Shown here: in pieces, positions 45,335 through 55,261 of the stretch
Position numbering within the stretch: the stretch's first letter is position 1
Layout of the letters: each line of letters starts with the position of its first letter
Source: Burkholderia pyrrocinia
GTDB taxonomy: Bacteria; Pseudomonadota; Gammaproteobacteria; Burkholderiales; Burkholderiaceae
Assembly (NCBI RefSeq): GCF_001028665.1
Contig: NZ_CP011503.1
Location: forward strand, 2,728,001-2,792,000
DNA: 64,000 nt
Reading direction: 5' to 3'
Notes under the pieces: generated by a model
The model's input: the letters and a program-made list of their open reading frames with translations, nothing else
Told to the model about the DNA's origin: nothing
Databases searched by the model: none
Made by a program: the position numbers and the translations under genes

Positions 45335-45815
45335 GTCAGTTTTCCACGAAAGAAAGCACGTTCGGCGTCGCGGGATTGCGGTAGCATACGCGCCGCCCTG
45401 CGGCAGTGCGTCCCGGGTGGTCTGCAACGGACCGCCGCCGGCCAGCCCCGCACCGCGCCGGCAGTATGCCGTTCGGCCCGTCCGGCGACAACGGCGCAAT
45501 TCTTACCATTCACGCCTCTCACGCAGCATTTCCGACCGGATTGAGGTTTTTTTCGCTTCATCGTCGCGAATCGGGGTAAGTTTTGTCCTATTTTTGAGAT
45601 AGTGTGACGAATGGGCGTGCGCCGGTGCCAGGTGCGCGAACAAGCACGACGACAGCCGATTGAAGAATGGGCCGCTTCGTTTCGATAAATGAATCAGGCC
45701 AGTTAGCTATATGAGGGGAAGCAGTGGGGATGTTCACTCACGGGCATAGCTGCTTTGCGCGCGCCGGTGTCGACGCGACGGATGACCGGATGACTCTGAC
45801 GAAACGGAGCGGCGC
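45335..45815. other. Divergent region between the diguanylate cyclase and bcsB
   Basis: These 481 bases should hold the bcs operon promoter and that of the cyclase. The part at 45535-45735 is relatively AT-rich. I looked for a -24/-12 sigma-54 promoter and for long repeats and found none that fits. The ribosome site ACGGAGCGGCGC precedes bcsB. Confidence 0.5.
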
Positions 45816-48152
45816 ATGAAGCCGGCCGTGTCGCTGTTCGTCCTGTCGGTTGCCATGGCCGGCGCTTTCCACACGGCCGCGCTGTCGGCCGCTCCGATGC
45901 CGGCGGTGCCGGTAGCCGCTGCGGCGCCCGGTACCGGTAATGCGGCGTCGCCCGGCGCCGCGCCGGCGCCGGTGCTCGCGGCTGCGCCGACGGCGGCCAG
46001 TGCGCCGTCCGCCGGGCTGCCGGCGACGACCGTGCGCCTGCCGTTCGCGTCGCTCGGCGCGTTCGATCCGTTGCGCCTGCGCGGCGCCGACGATGCGCGC
46101 ACGATCAACGCGGGCGTGCGGCTCGACCGCGTGGTCACGGGCGCGCGGCTGCGCCTGACCTACGCCTATTCGCCGTCGCTCGTGTTCCCGCTGTCGCACC
46201 TGAAGGTGTCGGTGAACGGCGAGGTCATCGCGACCGTCCCGTTCGACGCCGCGCGCGCGGGCCGTGCGGTCACGCAGGACATCCCGATCGATCCGCGCTA
46301 CTTCTCGGACTTCAACCAGATCGGCCTGCGCCTGATCGCGCACTACACGCTCGACCATTGCGAGGATCCGGCTAACTCGGCGCTGTGGGCCGACGTGAGC
46401 CCGACGAGCGAGCTGATCCTCGACGAATCGCCGGTCCGCCTGCCGAACGATCTCGCGCTGCTGCCCGCGCCGTTCTTCGACCGGCGCGACAACGGCCGCG
46501 TGCGGCTGCCGTTCGTGCTGCCGGTGTCGCCCGATTCGGCGACGCTGCGCAGCGCGGGGGTGCTCGCGTCGTGGTTCGGCGCGCTGGCCGACTACCGGCA
46601 TGCGCGCTTCCCGGTGTCGGCCGCGCTGCCGGCCGACGACCAGGCGGTGGTGGTCGGCACGGCCGCGATGCTGCCGGCCGGTCTCGTGCTGCCGTCGGTC
46701 AGCGGCCCGCTGCTCGCGGTCGCCGACAACCCGGCCGCGCCGGGGCGCAAGCTGCTCGTCGTCACGGGCCGCACGGCGGCCGAGGTCGACGACGCGGTCG
46801 CGACGCTCGTGCTCGGCCGCGCGGCGCTGTCGGGGCCGGCGGCGACGGTCGCGCACGTCGATCTCGGCGCGCCGCGCAAGCCGTACGACGCGCCGCGCTG
46901 GCTGCCGGTGAACCGGCCGATCACGTTCCGCGAACTCGTGTCCGATCCGCGCGAACTGGAAGCGCGCGGCACGACGCCCGACGCGATCCGCCTGAACCTG
47001 CGCGTGCCGGCCGATCTCCATTCATGGAACGGCGCGGGCGTGCCGATCACGCTGCGCTATCGCTACACGGCGCCGACCGTGCAGGACAATTCGACGCTCG
47101 CCGTCGAGATCAACGACCAGCTCGTGAAGTCGTACCGGCTCGGGCCGGCCCATGCCGAGGATGCGCGCGGCCGCATGCAGTTGCCGCTGCTGTCGGTGCC
47201 GGAAGGGCGCGTGACGAGCGATGTCGACATCCCGGCGTTCCGCGTCGGCAGCGGCAACCAGTTGCAGTTCCGCTTCACGCTCGACTCGCAGAAGACGGGC
47301 CTGTGCTCGAGCGCGGCCGCCGAGCCGCAGCGCGCGGCGATCGATCCCGATTCGACGATCGACTTCTCGCACTTCGTCCATTACGCGCAATTGCCGAACC
47401 TCGCGTTCTTCGCGAACAGCGGTTTTCCGTTCACGCGCTTCGCCGACCTGTCGCAGACGGCCGTCGTGATGCCCGACCGGCCGTCGCCGCAGGAACTCGA
47501 GGCCTACCTGACGATGCTCGGCCACATGGGCGAGTGGACGGGCTTCCCGGCACTGCGCGTGCAGGTCGCGCGGCCCGGCGACGTCGCCGCGCTGTCGGGC
47601 AGCAAGGATCTGCTCGTGATCGACGGCTCGCCCGCGTCGCCGCTGCTCGCGCGCTGGCGCTCGGCGCTGCCGCTCGCGATCGGCGAGCAGGGCGGTGCGG
47701 GCGGCGACGGCGCGACGCGTGTCGCGTTCACGGTGAAGGAGCGCTGGCGCAACGGCGTCGGCCTGGCCGACGGCGGCGCGCATATCGAGCAGTCGGGTCC
47801 GCTCGCGGCGCTCGCCGGATTCGAACTGCCGGGCAGTCGCGGCCGCAGCGTCGTCGCGCTGACGGCGACCGACCAGCTGCGCCTCGGCGATCTGCTGAAC
47901 GTGTTCGAGAATGGCGGCCTCGTGTCGCAGTTGCAGGGCGACCTCGCGCTGGTGCGGCCGGGGCAGGTCGACAGCCTGCGCATCGGCGAGCCTTACGTGG
48001 TCGGCTTCGTGCCGTGGTATGCGCGCGTCTGGACGCAAGCGGCGCGGCATCCGGTCGTGCTCGGCGCGGTCGGCGTCGTCGCGGGGCTGCTGCTCGCGCT
48101 CGGCGTGTTCAGCGTGCTGCAGAGAATCGCCGCGCGTCGACGGGGGATGTAA
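45816..48152 (+). CDS. bcsB: Cellulose synthase periplasmic subunit BcsB
   Basis: Periplasmic, membrane-anchored partner of BcsA, 778 residues. A signal peptide is at the N-terminus (SLFVLSVAMAGAFHTAALSA). Repeated carbohydrate-binding-like and flavodoxin-like domains follow, marked by LRLTYAYSPSLVFPLSHLKV, FDKRDNGRVRLPF-like FDRRDNGRVRLPFVLP and DFSHFVHYAQLPNLAFFANS. The C-terminal anchor helix is VVLGAVGVVAGLLLALGVFS. BcsB guides the glucan through the periplasm. Here it stands first in the operon, before bcsZ, whereas in E. coli it follows bcsA. Confidence 0.96.
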   Translation: MKPAVSLFVLSVAMAGAFHTAALSAAPMPAVPVAAAAPGTGNAASPGAAPAPVLAAAPTAASAPSAGLPATTVRLPFASLGAFDPLRLRGADDARTINAGVRLDRVVTGARLRLTYAYSPSLVFPLSHLKVSVNGEVIATVPFDAARAGRAVTQDIPIDPRYFSDFNQIGLRLIAHYTLDHCEDPANSALWADVSPTSELILDESPVRLPNDLALLPAPFFDRRDNGRVRLPFVLPVSPDSATLRSAGVLASWFGALADYRHARFPVSAALPADDQAVVVGTAAMLPAGLVLPSVSGPLLAVADNPAAPGRKLLVVTGRTAAEVDDAVATLVLGRAALSGPAATVAHVDLGAPRKPYDAPRWLPVNRPITFRELVSDPRELEARGTTPDAIRLNLRVPADLHSWNGAGVPITLRYRYTAPTVQDNSTLAVEINDQLVKSYRLGPAHAEDARGRMQLPLLSVPEGRVTSDVDIPAFRVGSGNQLQFRFTLDSQKTGLCSSAAAEPQRAAIDPDSTIDFSHFVHYAQLPNLAFFANSGFPFTRFADLSQTAVVMPDRPSPQELEAYLTMLGHMGEWTGFPALRVQVARPGDVAALSGSKDLLVIDGSPASPLLARWRSALPLAIGEQGGAGGDGATRVAFTVKERWRNGVGLADGGAHIEQSGPLAALAGFELPGSRGRSVVALTATDQLRLGDLLNVFENGGLVSQLQGDLALVRPGQVDSLRIGEPYVVGFVPWYARVWTQAARHPVVLGAVGVVAGLLLALGVFSVLQRIAARRRGM

Positions 48153-48155
48153 CGG

Positions 48156-49385
48156 ATGGCGCGGGTTATGGCGAAGCGACGGGCAACGCGGCCGGCGCGG
48201 CGCGTCGGCGCGGTACTCGCGCTGGCGGTTGCGATGGCGTGCGCGGCAACCGGCACGGCCGGGCGCGCGCAGGCCGCGGGCGCCAACGCGACCGATGCGG
48301 CCGACGCCGGATGCGGCGCGGCGTGGCCGCGCTGGGACGCGTTCAAGCGCGATTTCATCTCGGCCGACGGCCGCGTGATCGACGTGGGCTCGGCCGATTC
48401 ACGCACGGTATCGGAGGGGCAGGCGTATGGGCTTTTCTTCGCGCTGGTCGCGAACGACCGGCGCACGTTCGACACGATCCTCGCATGGACCGAGAACAAC
48501 CTCGCGCAGGGCGACCTGAGCGCGCGCCTGCCGGCGTGGCTGTGGGGCCGTGCGCCGGACGGCGCGTGGCGCGTGCTCGACGCGAACGCGGCGTCCGACG
48601 CCGACCTGTGGATCGCGTACGCGCTCGTCGAGGCCGGGCGGCTGTGGCACGAGCGCAGCTACACCGCGCGCGGTGCGCTGCTCGCGAAGCGCGTGCTCGA
48701 CGAGGAAACGGCGACCGTGCCGGGCCTCGGCGTCACGCTGCTGCCCGGGCCGACCGGGTTCAAGCTGGCCAACGGCCAGTGGCGCGTGAACCCGAGTTAT
48801 TCGCCGCCGCAGGTGATCCGCGCGCTCGGCGCGCGCCTGCCCGACGACCGGCGCTGGGCTGCGCTGGCGTCCAGCACCGGGCGCGTGCTGCTCGACACGG
48901 CGCCGAAGGGCTTTTCGCCCGACTGGGCGCTGTATCGCGCCGGCACGGGCTTCGGGCCCGATCCGCAGACGCATGCGGAGAGCGCGTACAACGCGATCCG
49001 CGTGTACCTGTGGGCCGGCATGCTCGACCGCGCCGATCCGCTCGCCGCGCCGCTGCTCGCGCGTTTCGCGCCGTTCGCCGACCATATCTCCGCGCATGGC
49101 GCGCCGCCGGAGAAGGTCGATACGACGACGGGCGTCGCGGGGCCGAACGACGGCAACGGCGGGTTTTCCGCGGCGGCCGTGCCGTTCCTCGACGCACGCG
49201 GCCAGCGCGCGCTCGCCGATGTGCAGGCGGCCCGCGTCGACACGCTCGCGCGCCAGTCGGCACCTGGCTATTACACGAGCGTGCTGACGCTGTTCGGCCT
49301 CGGCTGGCGCGACGGACGCTACAGGTTCGGCGCGGACGGCACGCTCGACGCCCGCTGGGGAGGCCGTTCGTGCGCCGCCCGCTGA
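48156..49385 (+). CDS. bcsZ: Periplasmic endoglucanase BcsZ (GH8), Asn at the usual base position
   Basis: Endo-1,4-beta-glucanase of glycoside hydrolase family 8, 409 residues, with a signal peptide ending AGRAQAAG. The catalytic acid is Glu87 in TVSEGQAYGLFFAL, and the family signature ASDADLWIAYALVEAGRLW is at about 147-164. The position of the general base, Asp in the GH8 pattern YDAxR (Asp243 in E. coli BcsZ), is Asn279 here (SAYNAIRVYLWAGM; codon AAC 48990-48992). The enzyme may be weak, inactive or use another base. It starts 3 bases after bcsB and its end overlaps the bcsC start by 16 bases. Confidence 0.94.
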   Translation: MARVMAKRRATRPARRVGAVLALAVAMACAATGTAGRAQAAGANATDAADAGCGAAWPRWDAFKRDFISADGRVIDVGSADSRTVSEGQAYGLFFALVANDRRTFDTILAWTENNLAQGDLSARLPAWLWGRAPDGAWRVLDANAASDADLWIAYALVEAGRLWHERSYTARGALLAKRVLDEETATVPGLGVTLLPGPTGFKLANGQWRVNPSYSPPQVIRALGARLPDDRRWAALASSTGRVLLDTAPKGFSPDWALYRAGTGFGPDPQTHAESAYNAIRVYLWAGMLDRADPLAAPLLARFAPFADHISAHGAPPEKVDTTTGVAGPNDGNGGFSAAAVPFLDARGQRALADVQAARVDTLARQSAPGYYTSVLTLFGLGWRDGRYRFGADGTLDARWGGRSCAAR

Positions 49386-52300
49386 AGCGCGCCGCGCCGC
49401 ATGTCGCGGGATTCGCGTGGCTCGCGTCGTCGGTGTGTGCGGCGGCGCCCGGCACCGCTGCCGACGCGTTGATGCCGAAAACCGCCGCGCCGGCGGCGTC
49501 CGCTTCCGGTTCCGCCGACGCGCAGCGTCAGCTCGACACCGCGCGGATGTGGGGCGTCAAGCATCGCGACGACCTCGCGCGCGATGCGCTGCGCAAGGGG
49601 CTGCTGATCGCGCCGGGCGATCCCGAACTGCTTGCCGAGCAAGTGCGCGTGCTGCTGCGGCTCGGCGACGCGCAAGGCGCGCAGGCCGCGCTCGCGCGCC
49701 TGCAGGCGCAGGCCCCCAATGCGCCCGCCACGCGGCGAGCGGCCGACGAATACCGCGTCGCGACGAGCGGGCGCGGCGAGATGGCGCAGATCCGCCTGCT
49801 CGCGCGCAGCGGCCGCGCCGACGAGGCGGCCCGGCGGATCGTCGCGCTGTTTCCGAACGGTGCGCCGTCGGGTGCACTCGGCGCCGAGTACTACGAAATC
49901 CTCGCGAATGCGCCGGGCGGGCGCGAGTCGGCGATCGCCGCGCTGCGCCGCAGGATCGCGGCCGATTCGCAGGACACCGGCGCAGCCATGGCGCTGGCGC
50001 GGTTGCTGAACCAGCATGGCGACACGCGCGCGGAGGCGAACCGGATCGCATGGTCGCTCGCGAAGCGGGACGACGCCGACCATACGGAGGCGATGTCGCT
50101 GTGGCGGCGTGTGCTGCAGGCGGCCGGCAGCGATCCCGCGTACCTCGATGCGCTGCATGCGTATCTCGCGCTCGTGCCGGACGACACCGAATTCCGCGGC
50201 CGCGTTGCCGAGCTGGACAGCCGGCGCGATGCGCAGCGCCGGCTCGAACGCGATCCCGACTACGTCGCGCAGCAGCGCGGCCTGCAGGCGCTCGCGCGCG
50301 GCGACCTCGCGGCTGCCGATCCGTTGCTCGCGCGCGCCGCGCGTGCGCGGGCCGACGACGCCGACGCGGTCGGCGGGCTCGGTCTGCTGCGTCTGCGCGA
50401 AGGCCGGCACGACGAAGCGCGCGCGCTGTTCGCGCGGGCCGCGACGCTCGCCACCGACCAGCGCGGCAAATGGCAGGGTCTGGCGCGCACCGCGCAGTTC
50501 TGGGGGCTGCTCGCGCAGGGCCGCGCGGCCGCCGCCGCGGGGCGGCCGCAGGATGCCGAGCGCGCGGCGCGTGCGGCGCTCGCGATGCAGCCGAACAGCC
50601 CGGACGCGAAGCTGCAGCTTGCCGATGCGCTGCTCGCGGAGCGCGACTGGGTGCGTGCGGAGCCGTTGCTGCGCGAGTTGTTGGCCGCGCGTTCGCCGAG
50701 CCTGCCGGCCGTGCGCGGCACCGCGATGCTGTATGAAAACACCGGCCGCGCGGACCGGATCGGCCCGCTGCTCGACGCACTGCAAGGACGCGTGACGGGC
50801 CGCGACGATCGCCGCGCGCTCGACGGCCTGCGTGCCGACCTGCTCGCGAACCAGGCGCGCGCGCTCGCGGACAAGGGCGAACGCGGGCCCGCCGCGCAAC
50901 GCTACGAAGCGGCCGTGCGCGCGGCGCCCGACGCACCGTGGACGCGCTTCGCGCTCGCGCGCCTGTACCGCGACATGGGGCTGCCGCAACTCGGTCGCAC
51001 GGTGATGGACGACGGACTCGCGCAAAGCGATACGCCCGAGATGCGTTACGCGACCGCGCTGTACCGCAATTCGCTCGACGATATCGCGGGCGCGCGGGCC
51101 GCGCTTGCGCCCGTCGACGACGCGCACCGCTCGGACGGGATGCGCGCGCTTGCGCGCAAGCTCGACGCCGAAAGCACGCTGGCCGACGCGCGCGGCGCGC
51201 TCGGGCGCGGCGACCGCGCGGCATTCGCCGCATCGCTTGCGCATGCGCAGGCGAGCGCGCCGGACGATCCCGACATGCTCGCCGCGATCGGCGCGCAGTG
51301 GATCGATGCGGGCGAGCCCGAACGCGGCCTCGCGCCGTTGCGCGACTGGATCGCCGCGCATCCGCGCGAAGCCGATGCAGACGTGCGGCTGCGCTATGGC
51401 GACCTGCTCGGCAGCGCGGGCCGCGACGACGCGCTCGCCGCGTGGCTGGACACGCTGCGCCGCGAACCGTCGCTGACGCCCGCGCAGACGGCGAGGCTCG
51501 AGGATCAGTCGCTGCGGCTCGTGCTGCGGCAGACGGACGACGCGATCGCGCGGCAGGACTACGCGCAGGCGCGCACGCTGCTCGATCGCGTGAGCCCGGC
51601 CGGCCGCGCCGACAAGCGCCATGCGCTCGAACTGGCCGATCTCGAACGCGCGCAGGGCCATTACGGCGCGGCGCGCGACGCGCTCGCGCCGGTCGTCGCA
51701 CGCACGCCGGACGATGCCGATACGCAGCTCGCGCTTGCGCGAATCGACGAGGACAGCGGCAACCGCGCGGCCGCGCTCGCGCGCGTGCAGGCCGTGCTCG
51801 CGCGCACGCCGGACGACGACGTCGACACGCAACTGTCGGCCGTGCGCCGCCTGAACGCGCTGCGCCGCCCGGACGAGGCCGCGCAGCTGACCGACCGGCT
51901 GCAGGCCGCGTATCCGGCGCGTGCGGACGTGACGGTCGCGGCCGGGCGCGTGGCCGAGGCACAGGGCCGCTATGACGACGCGGCGTCGTTGTACCGGTTG
52001 TCGCGGTCGCAGGAACGCACGGCAGGCGTGAGCCCGGGCCGTGACGGCCTGACGCCCGCGCAGGCCGCATTCGCGGATCTCGAACAGCGGCGCAACCCCG
52101 AGATCGAGACGGGCTGGACGCCGGCGTACAAGTCGGGCGACGAAGGCGTTTCCTCGTATCGCGCGCAGCAGGTGCCGATCTACATGCAGATGCCGATCCG
52201 CTACGACGGACATGTGTTCGCGCAGATCGACACCGTGCATCTGGATCCGGGCACGCTCGATACGAGCGACCCGAACGCCTATTCGCTGAAGACGTTCGGG

Positions 52301-53284
52301 ACCTATGCGGCGCTCAGCGCACAGACCGGGCTGCCGCCCCCGTTCCCGTCGAATCAGCAGGCCGCCGCGCTGATCGCTAATCCGCCGGGCTCGCTGCACC
52401 AGTCGACGACGGGTGTCGCGCTCGGCGCCGGCTATCGCACGGATGCATGGCGCGTCGATCTCGGCACGTCGCCGCTCGGTTTCCCCGTGCATTACCTCGT
52501 CGGCGGCGTGCGCTACCGCTTCGACGCGGGCCCGGCGAGCTTCAGCGTGAATGCGTCGCGGCGGCCGGAAACGAGCAGCGTGCTGTCGTACGCGGGGATG
52601 CGCGACCCGTGGACGGGCGCGGTCTGGGGCGGCGTGCGGCGCGACGGCGTGAACCTGCGCGCGTCGGTCGACGTCGGCCCCACGAACGTGTTCGCGGAAC
52701 TCGGCGCGGGCGTGCTGTCCGGCCGCAACGTCGAACGCAACGCGGAGGTTACGCTGCGCACCGGGTTCACGGTGCCCGTGTACGAGCGCGCGACGATGAA
52801 GGTCAGCACCGGGCTCGTCGGCAATGCGTGGCACTACGCGCAGAACCTGCGCTACTACACGTACGGGCAGGGCGGTTACTACAGCCCGCAGCGCTACCTG
52901 TCGCTCGGCGTGCCGATCGAATGGGCGGGGCGGCGCGACGCGCTGTCGTGGGACCTGACCTTCACGGGCGGGATCTCGAACAGCTACGAGAAGGATTCGC
53001 TGTTTTACCCGACGTTCCCGGACCAGCGGGCCGCGCAGGTGGCGGCCGGGTTCGTGTACGCGGGCAGCTCGACACGCGGCGTGTCGTTCTCGTACGGCGT
53101 GAACGGGATCGTCGAGTACCGCGTGAACCCGCACCTGAGCGTCGGCGCGCAACTGCATGTCGACCGGTCGCACGATTACGCGCCGAGTTCGGCGCTCGTG
53201 TACCTGCGTTATGCATTCGATGCACGCGCGCAGCGGAGCTGGCTCGTCACGCCGACGCCGGTGCGGCTTTATTCGGACTATTAG
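49370..53284 (+). CDS. bcsC: Cellulose export porin BcsC
   Basis: Outer-membrane export protein of about 1,304 residues. The start is GTG 49370 (VRRPLKRAAPHVAG) inside the end of bcsZ. A signal peptide is followed by about 850 residues of TPR helices (ALRKGLLIAPGDPELLAEQV, AARAALAMQPNSPDAKLQLA) that span the periplasm and bind peptidoglycan and BcsB. The C-terminal barrel covers about the last 340 residues (AQIDTVHLDPGTLDTSDPNA, VPIYMQMPIRYDGHVFAQID), ending VRLYSDY. Length and build match BcsC. Its very GC-rich TPR part opens long false frames on the other strand. Confidence 0.95.
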   Translation: MRRPLKRAAPHVAGFAWLASSVCAAAPGTAADALMPKTAAPAASASGSADAQRQLDTARMWGVKHRDDLARDALRKGLLIAPGDPELLAEQVRVLLRLGDAQGAQAALARLQAQAPNAPATRRAADEYRVATSGRGEMAQIRLLARSGRADEAARRIVALFPNGAPSGALGAEYYEILANAPGGRESAIAALRRRIAADSQDTGAAMALARLLNQHGDTRAEANRIAWSLAKRDDADHTEAMSLWRRVLQAAGSDPAYLDALHAYLALVPDDTEFRGRVAELDSRRDAQRRLERDPDYVAQQRGLQALARGDLAAADPLLARAARARADDADAVGGLGLLRLREGRHDEARALFARAATLATDQRGKWQGLARTAQFWGLLAQGRAAAAAGRPQDAERAARAALAMQPNSPDAKLQLADALLAERDWVRAEPLLRELLAARSPSLPAVRGTAMLYENTGRADRIGPLLDALQGRVTGRDDRRALDGLRADLLANQARALADKGERGPAAQRYEAAVRAAPDAPWTRFALARLYRDMGLPQLGRTVMDDGLAQSDTPEMRYATALYRNSLDDIAGARAALAPVDDAHRSDGMRALARKLDAESTLADARGALGRGDRAAFAASLAHAQASAPDDPDMLAAIGAQWIDAGEPERGLAPLRDWIAAHPREADADVRLRYGDLLGSAGRDDALAAWLDTLRREPSLTPAQTARLEDQSLRLVLRQTDDAIARQDYAQARTLLDRVSPAGRADKRHALELADLERAQGHYGAARDALAPVVARTPDDADTQLALARIDEDSGNRAAALARVQAVLARTPDDDVDTQLSAVRRLNALRRPDEAAQLTDRLQAAYPARADVTVAAGRVAEAQGRYDDAASLYRLSRSQERTAGVSPGRDGLTPAQAAFADLEQRRNPEIETGWTPAYKSGDEGVSSYRAQQVPIYMQMPIRYDGHVFAQIDTVHLDPGTLDTSDPNAYSLKTFGTYAALSAQTGLPPPFPSNQQAAALIANPPGSLHQSTTGVALGAGYRTDAWRVDLGTSPLGFPVHYLVGGVRYRFDAGPASFSVNASRRPETSSVLSYAGMRDPWTGAVWGGVRRDGVNLRASVDVGPTNVFAELGAGVLSGRNVERNAEVTLRTGFTVPVYERATMKVSTGLVGNAWHYAQNLRYYTYGQGGYYSPQRYLSLGVPIEWAGRRDALSWDLTFTGGISNSYEKDSLFYPTFPDQRAAQVAAGFVYAGSSTRGVSFSYGVNGIVEYRVNPHLSVGAQLHVDRSHDYAPSSALVYLRYAFDARAQRSWLVTPTPVRLYSDY

Positions 53285-53293
53285 GGGACCGTC

Positions 53294-55261
53294 GTGAATA
53301 CGGAAATCGATGCCACCCGTCCCGCGTTCGGCGCCGCCGGCTTGCTGGGCCGCCTGCGTGCGCTGATGCGCGCGGGGCCGGCCGGCGGCCGCATCGGCAC
53401 GCTGAGCCGGCTCGCGATCGACGGCCTGCCCGACGCATGGACGCAACTGGAAGCGGGCGGCCTGTACGCGATCTACGCGGCCGGCGGCACGCCGGCGTGC
53501 GACGCGCTCGTGTGGGAGAGCACGCGGCAGGCGCGCACGAGCAACGTCACGGTCGTGCTCGCACGCGATGCGGCACGCGTCGCCGAACAGATGCAGGCGC
53601 GCGGCTTCGCGGGCGGCGCGCAGCCGGCCGGCTGGCCGCGCAACCTGAGCGTGCTGGCGATGCCGGCGGCGGCCGCGCCGGCCGATGGAGAAGGCGCCGG
53701 CGCGACCGGCGACGCACCGCGCCGCGCGGCGCCGGTCCCGTTCGCGCGGCTGACCGGCGGCTTGCGGGCGATGAAGCGCTACGGTTTTCGTGCGCGTTCG
53801 CTGTATTTCGTCGAAGGCGCGCAGCGCTGGTTCAGCTGGGACGATCCGATCGCGCTCGCCGACGAAGCACACGCGCTCGCCGACTGGTGCCGCACGCGCC
53901 GCATAGCGCTCGTGCTGCTGCTCGATCCCGAAGCGGCCCGTGCGGGCACCGATGTGCGCACCGACGATCCGCCGCTCGTGCGCGATGCCGATCGCACGCC
54001 GCGCAGCGGTTTCCACGGCGTGTGCTCGGGCGTCGCGCAGATGCAGCGCACGCACGGCGAACTGCTGTGGATCGTCGATTTCTGGCGCGCGGGCGACACA
54101 CTCGCGGCCGGCGAGGTGCGGCCGCTGCGCTTTGCGCCGGGCGGCCGGCTGTCGGCGAACATCGATGGCGGCGCGACCGAGCCGGCGCGCCGGATGAAGC
54201 TCGCGAGCGACGAGGATCGCGTCGTTGTCAGCCGCGCGGTGCTCGACGGTGCGAACCGCGTGCCGGGCGACTGGGAAATCGTCGACGACAACGCGGCCGT
54301 TGTCGCGGCCTGCGCGCAAGCCCAGGCCGCGACCGCGGTGCTCGTGTTCCGCTCGCATGCGCAGCTCGAAGCGCTGTGCGCGAACGTGCACGCGCTGCGC
54401 CGGCAGTGCGGCGGCGCGCTGAAGATCGCGGTCGTCGAGCGCGGCGAGGTGCTGCGCCAGCAGTTCGAGATGCTCGTGCTGAGCGTCGGCGCGAACCGCG
54501 TCGTCGCGCGCGACCTGCCGGTGTCGCGGATGCAGGCCGCCGTGCACGGGCTGCGCGGCCAGCTTTATGCGCGACCCGTCGCGGCCGACTATCGCGCGGC
54601 GCTGGCCGCCGCGCTCGGCGATTCGGTACTCGGCTATCTGCCGGTCGGCGCGTTCTGCCTGCGGATTCGCGCGGTGCTCGATCGCGGCGCGGTGCTCGCG
54701 CTGCCGCACACGCTCGCGAAGATCGCGCTGCTGCCGGGCGTGTCGCATGTCGACGCGCTGCGGCACTGCCGGCCGCGCCGCGCGGGCGACGTCGTGACGG
54801 CTGACGCCGGGCACCTGTACGTGTTCCTGTTCGCGTGCGAGCCGGTCGACGCCGACGACGCGCTTGGCCGGATCTTCGACGTGCCGGTCGACACGCTGTC
54901 CGATCGCGTCGTGTGTCTCGGGCACGGCAGCATCGACACGGAGCTCGATGCGCTGAAGGCCGAGAACCGGCGCGCGCCGATCGCGGACTACAGCGACCTG
55001 TTCGCGGTCAAGCAGCCGGCCGGAGCTGCGCGCACATCGGCTGCGCGCACCGATTTCGGCGCGGCGTTGCCTGACGCGAGCGAGGTGAGCGATGCGGTCG
55101 ATGCGATCGATGCAATCGTCTCGCTCGAGGCGATCGGTGCGATGCCGGCGCTCGCGCACCTTGCCGCCGACGCACCGGCCCCGCATCCCGCCAACCCCGC
55201 CGCACGAACGCGCGGCGCCATCCGCAGCGCGATGCCGCTGCGCAAGCCGGAGGGCGCATGA
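53294..55261 (+). CDS. bcsE: c-di-GMP-binding cellulose regulator BcsE
   Basis: Cytoplasmic protein of 655 residues. It has degenerate RecA/receiver-like domains (AMKRYGFRARSLYFVEGAQR, GVAQMQRTHGELLWIVDFWR) and a degenerate GGDEF-like GIL domain towards the C-terminus. The c-di-GMP-binding RxGD motif is present as Arg496-Ala-Gly-Asp499 (RPRRAGDVV). BcsE binds BcsQ/R and BcsF and raises cellulose output in type II systems. It starts 9 bases after bcsC and overlaps bcsF by ATGA. In E. coli it belongs to a separate, divergent operon. Confidence 0.92.
   Translation: MNTEIDATRPAFGAAGLLGRLRALMRAGPAGGRIGTLSRLAIDGLPDAWTQLEAGGLYAIYAAGGTPACDALVWESTRQARTSNVTVVLARDAARVAEQMQARGFAGGAQPAGWPRNLSVLAMPAAAAPADGEGAGATGDAPRRAAPVPFARLTGGLRAMKRYGFRARSLYFVEGAQRWFSWDDPIALADEAHALADWCRTRRIALVLLLDPEAARAGTDVRTDDPPLVRDADRTPRSGFHGVCSGVAQMQRTHGELLWIVDFWRAGDTLAAGEVRPLRFAPGGRLSANIDGGATEPARRMKLASDEDRVVVSRAVLDGANRVPGDWEIVDDNAAVVAACAQAQAATAVLVFRSHAQLEALCANVHALRRQCGGALKIAVVERGEVLRQQFEMLVLSVGANRVVARDLPVSRMQAAVHGLRGQLYARPVAADYRAALAAALGDSVLGYLPVGAFCLRIRAVLDRGAVLALPHTLAKIALLPGVSHVDALRHCRPRRAGDVVTADAGHLYVFLFACEPVDADDALGRIFDVPVDTLSDRVVCLGHGSIDTELDALKAENRRAPIADYSDLFAVKQPAGAARTSAARTDFGAALPDASEVSDAVDAIDAIVSLEAIGAMPALAHLAADAPAPHPANPAARTRGAIRSAMPLRKPEGA

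Noticed and set aside
45700..45815. Possible sigma-54 promoter (GGGCATAGCTGCTTTGC) before bcsB
   Set aside because: The GG and GC are 12 bases apart, not the required 10, and no other pair in the region fits. RpoN control of bcs is therefore not supported by this sequence.
49319..55186. A 1,955-codon open frame on the minus strand across bcsC and bcsE
   Set aside because: It is antisense to well recognised bcsC/bcsE, is rich in Arg and Ala with no domains, and follows from strong GC3 bias that removes stop codons from the opposite frame.
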